NCBI RefSeq assembly: GCF_000737335.2
Contig: NZ_JMCC02000141.1
Span: 1-19,670, forward strand
Length of the DNA: 19,670 bases
Direction of reading: 5' to 3'
Source: Enhygromyxa salina
GTDB taxonomy: Bacteria > Myxococcota_A > Polyangia > Nannocystales > Nannocystaceae
A program made the position numbers and the translations under genes. Shown piece after piece: positions 1-7,563 of the stretch; within the stretch, counting starts at the first letter, position 1, and each line of letters starts with the position of its first letter. Below the pieces are notes generated by a model. That model had not been told where the DNA came from. It searched no databases and saw only the letters and a program-made list of their open reading frames with translations.

Positions 1-3000
1 GGAGGGGGCGGCGGGGCGGCTGGCCTTGGCGCCGGGCGAGCCATCGCGGGGCTCGGCATCGGGGGCGCGAACCCGGCCGCGCCCGTGGCGGATCCCTCAC
101 GCCCTCCGCCACCCAACGCCGCGGCCTGCATCGCGCCAAACCCAAGGGTGTCGGTGGTCGCGAGGGCGCTGCCTTGCAGGGCCGTGTCGAACAGCGCGTT
201 GTCACCTTCGATGTCCGGCGGCAACAGATCAAAGCGGTCTTTGACGTCGCGCGATCCGGGGTCGCGCTGACCTTGGACGCGGCCGGCCAGCAGCAGCCGC
301 TCGAGGGTGTTGAGCCGGCCATAGGCCCAGGGCTCGAGGTCGCCGCGCAGATCCTCGCCGAGCAGGTAGCGATCCAAGAAGGTCTTGTCGCGCTTGTTGG
401 CCAGGTACGGCGCGATCACCTGGGTGAAGAACGCGGGATCCTTGCGCGCCAAGAACAGGTTGAGCTCGTGGCACGCATACTTGCTGTAGTTCTCGCGCTG
501 CTGCTCGGGCGTGAGCGAGGGCCAGCGCGTCACAAACTCGAACTCGCGCAAGGTCGCGTCGTTCGACAAGGTCAGCAGCAGGGTGTGGGCCTTCGCCACG
601 CTGTCGACCAGCTCGAGCTTGGCGGTGCGGATGTCCTCGAGCACCAGCTGGGTGTTGGCGGCCAGGCTGGCGCGACGCTTGCGTTTGACGAAGTGCTTGG
701 TCGGGGCGAGCGCGTCGAGCAGGCGCAGGTCGCGAGGCGCGAGCTCGGTCTCGGGCAGCGTCACCTGGCGGGACGCGAGCGCGACCGCGTTGACGGCCAC
801 GATCTGCACGAGGTGATGCCCAGCCAGCGCCGCGCGCTCGATCACGATCATGCCCTCGGCGTCCGGCTGAAGGTTCAGCCCCACGTAGGCGGGCGCGGGC
901 AAGAAGTCCAGGTTGTTGGAGGGCGCCGTCGCGATCGGGCTGGGTTCCATCGGCGCGTCCGCGAAGTCCGCGGCCGCGTACGCCTCGCTCATCTTGCTCT
1001 CGTAGGGCTCGCCTGCCTTGGCCTCCTGGGTTCCCGTCGAGGTCGTGCGCACGGCCCAGGGGTTGAGCAGCAGCCCCGGTCGCTCGAGCATGTTGCCGGC
1101 GAATACCTTGGCGCGGCCGCGCTCGAGGATGTAGCGATACTCGTCGCCGATGTCGCGACCTGACAGGTACAGGCAGCGGCTGCGCCCGACCTTTGTGACC
1201 AAGGGCGGGGGCAGACGCAGGCGATCCAGCGTCGCGTCGGCCGACTTGGGGGCGACGAAGCGACTGGCGAACACGTGCACGCGGGTGTTGGCATCCGCCC
1301 CTGCCACGCGCACGCGTACCTGCTCGGGCGTGAGCTCCACCTTCGCCACCCGCAGCGGATCCGCCGTGCGCAGCTGCAGCTGGCGCCTGGCTGACAGCGC
1401 CCACCCGCGCGCGCGCGTCTTGCCACCCACGCGCAGCTGCACGCGACGGTGGTCGTGGCCAAGCACCAGCTCGTAGTCCCCGGACTCGAGTCCGCGCACG
1501 CGGATGGTCTCGTCGTCGATCACCACGGCGTCGATCCGGTCGCGCAGATAGCCCGTGCCGCGGCGCTCGAGCAGCGAGAGCACCGGCCGGTCGAGGTTGG
1601 CGGGCCGCGCCAGCACCAGCTCTTCGCCGGCCGCGATGTGCAGGGCCGCCGGCGTCGTGTCCGTTGCCCGCGGCAAGCTCCAGCTGGCGGTCGCCTGGCC
1701 GCCAAGCGTGGCTTGCAAGTCGCTGATCTGCGCGAGCGCGCCCAGCTCGACGCGGCCGCGCGCGTCGGTCTGCAGGGCGACCTGCATGCGGGCCCGAAAG
1801 TCCACGTGCGCGACGCTGACGTTGACCTGAAGATCCGGCCGCGGCTCGCCCGACTTGCCCAGCGCGTACAAGACATATCCATCCGCGGTCGCGGCCAGGT
1901 GCAGCCCGACGATCTCGGCGCCCATGTCGATGTTGTTGATCGACATGGCGCTTTGATCCGAGAGCTCGAGCTCGCGCTGCTCGGTCACGCTGCGGACCTT
2001 GGCGGTGACGCTGAACGCGAGCTGATGCAGATCATCGGGCACCTTGAACGCGTGCACGGCCTCGGCCTCGCTGCCCAGCGTGAGCCCCACGGTCACGCTG
2101 GACTTGGTGCCGTGGCGATCCGTCGAGGTGATCGTGAGCTTGGGATCCTGGATCAGCTTGGGCGAGACGGGGAAGCCGTTGAGCGTGAGCGTGGCGCGGA
2201 CGATCACGTCGGCGTGGGCCCCGGTGATCAGCTGCTCACGCTCGACGTGGATCCCGGCCTTGAATTCGTAGTGCTCGGCGCGCGGCGTGAAGCTGGTGAT
2301 CGTGGTCGCGTGGCCGTGGCGCAGCAGGATCTTGGTGGCGGAGCCGCCCGCGCCATAGGGGATGCGGACGTCGCCGTGGGCGTCGGCTTGGTACTCGCGG
2401 CCGCCAAACCACGCGGTGGCCTCGGGCACCAGCTGGTCGTCCTCGTTGAGGATCGTGAGCACGTGGCCGGCCGCGCCGAGCCGCTCGACGTAGCGCAGCC
2501 CGCCCTTGCGCAGCAGCGCGCGGCTGCTCTTGCCGCCGCCGATCAGCTCGATCACGTAGGTGCCCGGGCGCGTGAGCGAGGGAAAACTCAGCGTGCGGGC
2601 GACCCGGCGCAGCGGCGGTTCTTGGTACTCGAACACCCGCTCGTCGTTGGCGACCAGCCCGTCTAGATCCACGCCGGTGTCGAGCTCGCGGCCGTGCGCC
2701 TGAAAGAACGCCAGGGTGTTGATCTCGAACACCTTCACGACCAACGCCGGCACGTTCTTGACCCACGCGCGCAGCTCGACCGGGGCGCTGGCGCCCACGT
2801 AGCGGGGATTGTCGGGGCGGATCTCGATGTCGACGCGCTGCTCGAGCGCCCCGTAGTAGGTGGGATCGTCGAGCATCGAGTACCAGCGCTCCTGGTCGCC
2901 AACGCCCGCGAGGATCTTGGTCTCGGCGAACAGCCGACGCAGGAACTCGCTGTCGAGGTAGGGCCGATAGGCGTCGTAGTCGGTGAGCTTGGGATCCGCG

Positions 3001-4022
3001 AAGATCTGCGCCAGGTAGTCTTGAACCAGCGGCGTGTCGTCGCGGACCACGGCGAGGCCCGTGCTGGCCTGATAGTCGTTGCCAAATTGCGCGAGCGCGT
3101 ACTGGTGCGCGCTGCGGTAGGCCTCGGCCACATACGCGGCCTGACGCGGGAGCTCGAGGTACGCGTCGAAGCGGGCCCGGTCGTAGATCCCGTGGCGGCG
3201 ATCAAAGTCCAGGCGATGGTAGAGCACGTTCAACTTCAGGCTGTTGAACGCGTCGGCGAGCGGCGTCACGAAGCTGGCGAGCGCGTCGAGGTGCTCGCGC
3301 ATGAGCTCGGGATCCGCGTCGAGGTCGACGTCGGGCGGCGGCTGCAGTCGTGACATGCGGATCTCGATGAACCGGCGATCCCCCAGCACGTCGGGCCGCG
3401 CGGCCGCGACCGCGTCGAGCTGCGCGCTCGTCATCAGCGCGTGCGCGCTCAGGCTGCCAAACCCGCTCGAGTGCGGGTCCGCGAGCTCGCGCAGCACGTG
3501 CGCGACCAGCTTGGGGTAGTCGGGTCGCTGCACGCGTTGCAGCAGCGCGCGCAGCTGGGTGATCGACAGCTCGTCGGACTGCGCCAGCCACTCGAGCGCG
3601 CGGTCGTTGAAGCCGTCGAGGTTGCTGTGATGGCGAAGGGCGTCGCGCTCGAACGCGGCGCGGCCGATGCTCGCTGGATCCAGGCGGGTCGGCACGGCTC
3701 GGTGGGCGTCCTCGACCTCGCGCTGGTGGTTGAAGGTCAGGTTGAGCCGACGGCGGATGTGCTCGAGCGACGCGGCGGGATCACTGGAGAAGCGGAGCAG
3801 CGCCTCGCGGTCGCGGATCTCCCGAGCGCGGCTGGTCTCGCCGTGGCGCTTGACCCACGCGTCGAGCAGCTTGGCGACCTCGGCACGTGCGCTGTCGTGC
3901 GCTTGGTGCTGCAGCGCGAGGCAGTGATGAAAATAGTAGTCCTCGGTGCCGGGGATCAGCTGCGCGAGGGCTTCGCTGCGGTCGTCCGCGAGCGCGATTG
4001 CTTCGAGTTGCTCAATGTCCAT
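1..4022 (-). CDS. Giant protein of unknown function with macroglobulin-like beta domains, 3' end outside window
   Basis: A single reading frame of 1,340 codons is open from an ATG at 4022 to the left edge, where it is cut. An in-frame TAA at 4047-4049 bounds the start; only a TTG (4041-4043) lies between, so the ATG is preferred although no clear Shine-Dalgarno is visible. There is no signal peptide. Residues about 1-390 look helical, with IPGTEDYYFHHCLALQ near residues 22-37. From about residue 400 the sequence becomes beta-rich: APVELRAWVKNVPALVVKVF near 408, RPGTYVIELIGGGKS near 481, then LTILNEDDQLVPEATAWFGG near 522 followed by a Tyr/Asp/Gly strand. This resembles the MG2-type repeats of alpha-2-macroglobulin-like proteins (inference). 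A helical block near residues 1105-1245 contains YACHELNLFLARKDPAFF and KDKTFLDRYLLGEDL. The visible end is a Gly/Ala/Pro/Met-rich linker. The rest of the gene and any C-terminal domain lie outside the window. Function is not assigned. Confidence 0.85.
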   Translation of the reverse strand, partial: MDIEQLEAIALADDRSEALAQLIPGTEDYYFHHCLALQHQAHDSARAEVAKLLDAWVKRHGETSRAREIRDREALLRFSSDPAASLEHIRRRLNLTFNHQREVEDAHRAVPTRLDPASIGRAAFERDALRHHSNLDGFNDRALEWLAQSDELSITQLRALLQRVQRPDYPKLVAHVLRELADPHSSGFGSLSAHALMTSAQLDAVAAARPDVLGDRRFIEIRMSRLQPPPDVDLDADPELMREHLDALASFVTPLADAFNSLKLNVLYHRLDFDRRHGIYDRARFDAYLELPRQAAYVAEAYRSAHQYALAQFGNDYQASTGLAVVRDDTPLVQDYLAQIFADPKLTDYDAYRPYLDSEFLRRLFAETKILAGVGDQERWYSMLDDPTYYGALEQRVDIEIRPDNPRYVGASAPVELRAWVKNVPALVVKVFEINTLAFFQAHGRELDTGVDLDGLVANDERVFEYQEPPLRRVARTLSFPSLTRPGTYVIELIGGGKSSRALLRKGGLRYVERLGAAGHVLTILNEDDQLVPEATAWFGGREYQADAHGDVRIPYGAGGSATKILLRHGHATTITSFTPRAEHYEFKAGIHVEREQLITGAHADVIVRATLTLNGFPVSPKLIQDPKLTITSTDRHGTKSSVTVGLTLGSEAEAVHAFKVPDDLHQLAFSVTAKVRSVTEQRELELSDQSAMSINNIDMGAEIVGLHLAATADGYVLYALGKSGEPRPDLQVNVSVAHVDFRARMQVALQTDARGRVELGALAQISDLQATLGGQATASWSLPRATDTTPAALHIAAGEELVLARPANLDRPVLSLLERRGTGYLRDRIDAVVIDDETIRVRGLESGDYELVLGHDHRRVQLRVGGKTRARGWALSARRQLQLRTADPLRVAKVELTPEQVRVRVAGADANTRVHVFASRFVAPKSADATLDRLRLPPPLVTKVGRSRCLYLSGRDIGDEYRYILERGRAKVFAGNMLERPGLLLNPWAVRTTSTGTQEAKAGEPYESKMSEAYAAADFADAPMEPSPIATAPSNNLDFLPAPAYVGLNLQPDAEGMIVIERAALAGHHLVQIVAVNAVALASRQVTLPETELAPRDLRLLDALAPTKHFVKRKRRASLAANTQLVLEDIRTAKLELVDSVAKAHTLLLTLSNDATLREFEFVTRWPSLTPEQQRENYSKYACHELNLFLARKDPAFFTQVIAPYLANKRDKTFLDRYLLGEDLRGDLEPWAYGRLNTLERLLLAGRVQGQRDPGSRDVKDRFDLLPPDIEGDNALFDTALQGSALATTDTLGFGAMQAAALGGGGREGSATGAAGFAPPMPSPAMARPAPRPAAPPPP

Positions 4023-4146
4023 GACGGGTCCGCGTGGGTGCAAAGTTTACTGGATCTCCGGGCCTGGCAGGGCGATTGGGACCCGATGCTCGCGCTCGAA
4101 AATGGCCGGCCCCGAACTGCCCTGGTGCGGGTATGCTGCGTCGAGC

Positions 4147-4151
4147 AGGAG
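4147..4151 (+). promoter_or_regulatory. Ribosome binding site of fdxA
   Basis: AGGAG lies 5 nt before the ATG at 4157. It settles the fdxA start against longer in-frame candidates that would add about 40 residues absent from the family. Confidence 0.8.
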
Positions 4152-4156
4152 ACCTC

Positions 4157-4462
4157 ATGACCTTCGTCGTCACTTCGAATTGCCAGCGTTGCCGGTTCAC
4201 GGACTGCGTCGTGGTGTGCCCCGTCGACTGCTTTCACGGTGACGCCGAGATGCTCTACATCGATCCAGACGAGTGCATAGATTGCGCCGCGTGCGTCCCC
4301 GAGTGCCCGGTCGACGCGATCTACGATGAGGCCGAGCTGCCCGACCACGAGTCGAGGTGGCTGGCGATCAACGCCAACCGGGCGGCGTCGCTGCCGGTCG
4401 TGTCCGAGAAGGTCGAGCCGCTGCCAACGGCGCAGGCCCGCAAGCAGCAACTCGGATTCTAG
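4157..4462 (+). CDS. fdxA: Seven-iron ferredoxin (3Fe-4S/4Fe-4S)
   Basis: This 101-residue soluble electron carrier has one [3Fe-4S] and one [4Fe-4S] cluster. By comparison with the Azotobacter FdI family, C9, C17 and C50 should hold the 3Fe cluster and C21, C40, C43 and C46 the 4Fe cluster; C12 and C25 are the usual non-ligand cysteines. The N-terminus MTFVVTSNC, the CPVDCF block, the DECIDCAAC block and the ECPVDAI block are all canonical, and the length matches the family (about 100-110). The start is fixed by AGGAG at 4147-4151. The gene is divergent from the giant protein across a 134-bp gap and lies 59 bp before the next plus-strand gene, with no terminator visible between them, so co-transcription is likely. 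It could feed electrons to oxidoreductases such as the Rieske enzyme 10 kb away, but nothing in the sequence shows a partner. Confidence 0.95.
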   Translation: MTFVVTSNCQRCRFTDCVVVCPVDCFHGDAEMLYIDPDECIDCAACVPECPVDAIYDEAELPDHESRWLAINANRAASLPVVSEKVEPLPTAQARKQQLGF

Positions 4463-4521
4463 CCAGATTCTGCGTGCATCCGGCGCTGTCTCTGTGCGCG
4501 CGAGTCGAGTACGGTACCGCC

Positions 4522-5766
4522 GTGAGCACCGACCTGAGCGATCGTGAGTACGACATCGTCTGTTGGGGCGCGACCGGGTTCACCGGTGCGCTGGTCGTCG
4601 AGTATCTGATCGAACACCACGGCCTGAGCGGGCTGCGGCTGGCCCTCGCCGGGCGCGACCGCGACAAGCTCGAGGCCCTGCGGCGTCGCATGTGCGAGAT
4701 CGATCCGGCCGCCGCGAAGCTGCCCCTGTTGATCGGCGACAGCCTCGATCGCCCGTCGCTCGACGCGATCGCTGTGCGCACCAAGGTGGTCTGCACGACC
4801 GTCGGGCCCTACGCCAAGTACGGTGAGCAGCTGGTCGCGGCCTGCGTGGCGGCGGGGACCCACTATTGCGATCTGACCGGTGAGGCGCAGTTCATTCGGC
4901 GGATGATCGATCGTCATCATGAAGCCGCGCGCGAGAGCGGGGCCCGGATCGTCAACTGCTGCGGCTTCGACTCGATCCCCTCGGACATGGGGACGTACAT
5001 GATGCACCGCGCGTTCGAGCAGCGCGGTGGTCAGGTCCGGCGGGTCCGCATGTTCGTGGGCGAGACCAAGGGCGGCGCCAGCGGGGGGACGATCGCCTCG
5101 GCGCTCAACATCGCCGACGAGATCAAGCGCGACCGCTCGGTGCTCCAGGTCCTGAGCGATCCCTATTCGCTGTACCCGACCGGCGAGCCGGCTGGTCAGG
5201 ACGGCCGTGACCAAGCGGGCGTTCGCAAGGACAAGGATCTTGGCATGTGGACGGCGCCCTTCGTGATGGCGGCGATCAACGCGAAGGTCGTTCGGCGCAG
5301 CAACGCGCTGCTCGACTTCGCCTACGGCCGCGACTTTCGCTATGCAGAGTCGGCCAGCACCGGCGCCGGGGCCAAGGGGCTGATCGGCGCTGCGGTGGTC
5401 ACCGCGGTGATGACCGCCGCGATCCCGGCGTTGGCGTTTGGGCCCACGCGCAGGCTGCTCGCGAAGAAGCTGCCCAAGCCGGGCGAAGGCCCCAGCCGCG
5501 AGGCCCGCGAGGCGGGCTTCTTCGTCGCGCGGTTGATCGCAGACGGCGTGGATGCCAGCGGGGATCCCATGCAGCTGCGCGGGCGCGTCGAAGGGGTCAA
5601 TGATCCCGGCTACGGCGAGACCTCCAAGATGCTCGGCGAGTCCGCGCTGTCGCTGGCGTTTGATCCGCTGGACTCGCCCGGGGGGCTGCGCACGCCAGCT
5701 TCAACCATGGGCGACAGGCTGCTCGAGCGGCTGCGCGCGGCCGGTATGACCTTTCGCGTGGAGTAG
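4522..5766 (+). CDS. Saccharopine dehydrogenase-like NAD(P)-binding protein (trans-acting enoyl reductase family)
   Basis: The product has 414 residues. The N-terminus REYDIVCWGATGFTG is a Rossmann dinucleotide-binding motif, with the GxTGFTG signature of the saccharopine dehydrogenase/SCCPDH group. A second family block is TTVGPYAKYGEQLVAACVAA, followed by GTHYCDLTGE and the NCCGFDSIPSD segment. Family members include mycobacterial trans-acting enoyl reductases of lipid synthesis and eukaryotic SCCPDH, so a role in lipid reduction is possible but not shown. A hydrophobic stretch near residues 286-308 (GLIGAAVVTAVMTAA) could touch the membrane, as in relatives. The GTG at 4522 was chosen because it gives the family N-terminus; upstream in-frame starts would run into fdxA. 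The Shine-Dalgarno is weak. The gene lies 59 bp after fdxA and ends 9 bp from the convergent lipoprotein gene. Confidence 0.88.
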   Translation: MSTDLSDREYDIVCWGATGFTGALVVEYLIEHHGLSGLRLALAGRDRDKLEALRRRMCEIDPAAAKLPLLIGDSLDRPSLDAIAVRTKVVCTTVGPYAKYGEQLVAACVAAGTHYCDLTGEAQFIRRMIDRHHEAARESGARIVNCCGFDSIPSDMGTYMMHRAFEQRGGQVRRVRMFVGETKGGASGGTIASALNIADEIKRDRSVLQVLSDPYSLYPTGEPAGQDGRDQAGVRKDKDLGMWTAPFVMAAINAKVVRRSNALLDFAYGRDFRYAESASTGAGAKGLIGAAVVTAVMTAAIPALAFGPTRRLLAKKLPKPGEGPSREAREAGFFVARLIADGVDASGDPMQLRGRVEGVNDPGYGETSKMLGESALSLAFDPLDSPGGLRTPASTMGDRLLERLRAAGMTFRVE

Positions 5767-5775
5767 CGCGGGCGC

Positions 5776-6951
<1,176 letters not shown>

Positions 6952-7019
6952 GTGAGATCCAAGTTCGAGCCCGCTCGAGACTATCAGAGCTGCCCTGGGC
7001 GCGTCGCCGGTTGCGGGGA
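6952..7019. other. Upstream region of the Glu-Pro lipoprotein gene
   Basis: This short stretch lies between the start of the minus-strand lipoprotein at 6951 and the stop of the frameshifted gene at 7020. No convincing promoter or terminator was seen, so the two minus-strand genes could once have been co-transcribed. Confidence 0.3.
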
Positions 7020-7430
7020 TCAGCCCACCGGGTTGGGGTTGATGACGCCCGTTCCGGTCCCGCCCAGGTACGCGTAGCTGTCCCACTGGCATACCCCACG
7101 ATGATGATCGAGAACTTGTTTTGATTCCCGTCGAACACGTGGAGCCCATCGGTCACGGGCACCCGCGCGGCCTCGTAGTCGCTGTCGGCGACGGGGATGA
7201 ACAGCGCGTCGTCGAGCGGCGCGCCAGCGGGCCGCGCGGCCCACGCGGCGCGGCGAAAATTGCTCGATCGGGCTGAGCTGGACCATGGCCGGATCGCCGA
7301 TCCCGGCCCCAGCGTTCTCCGGCCCGGACCCGCGATGACGTTCCTGACCCCGCCTTGCTTGGACTCGACCTGGACTCGACCCTGGACCGTGGCCATCTGG
7401 GCTTGCTGCACGTTGCTCAACGGCGCTCAT
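7020..7430 (-). pseudogene. Frameshifted gene of unknown function (about 135 residues if repaired)
   Basis: Protein-like sequence alternates between two reading frames on the minus strand. The first segment (from about 7420) reads MATVQGRVQVESKQGGVRNV and continues IAGPG. Near 7322 it moves to the other frame as PENAGAGIGDPAMVQLSPIE. At the four-A run 7257-7260 (TTTT on the coding strand) it returns as RRAAWAARPAGAPLDDALFI, then FDGNQNKFSIIIVGYASG. Near 7090, at a GGG run, it shifts again to DSYAYLGGTGTGVINPNPVG and the stop at 7020-7022. The start is uncertain: an ATG at 7430 would need one more shift, while a TTG at 7420 and an ATG at 7396 are in the first frame. All three shifts fall in or beside short homopolymer runs, so this may be a decaying gene or sequencing/assembly indels. 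No family was recognised. Confidence 0.6.
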
Positions 7431-7563
7431 CAGCGAGGGCTCGCCGTACCTGTACTTGTCGACAGGGATCTGGACGCACGACCTGTGTGGGGTCATCACC
7501 TCACACGCGGGGGAGGGCGACCCTTCATTGGCTGCTCGGAGGCGCCTGGTTAATTTTCCGGGC
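7431..7563. other. Gap between the frameshifted gene and the somatomedin-B protein gene
   Basis: This divergent intergenic stretch must hold the promoter of the plus-strand gene at 7564. It includes the relatively AT-rich GGTTAATTTTCC at 7550-7561 just before the start codon. No clear -35/-10 pair or Shine-Dalgarno could be assigned. Confidence 0.3.

Noticed and set aside
4132..4137. TATGCT as a -10 box for fdxA
   Set aside because: No acceptable -35 element lies 16-18 bp upstream, so the promoter call is not supported.
4034..4156. N-terminally extended ferredoxin starting at 4034
   Set aside because: The extension is absent from the FdxA family, and a strong AGGAG directly precedes the ATG at 4157.
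174..4160. Long plus-strand reading frames (for example 174-1163, 1449-2666, 2694-3353, 3441-4160) that could be taken as genes
   Set aside because: They are antisense to one uninterrupted minus-strand frame of 1,340 codons with coherent protein sequence. Their translations are Arg/Val/Gly/Leu-biased composition artefacts of GC-rich DNA.
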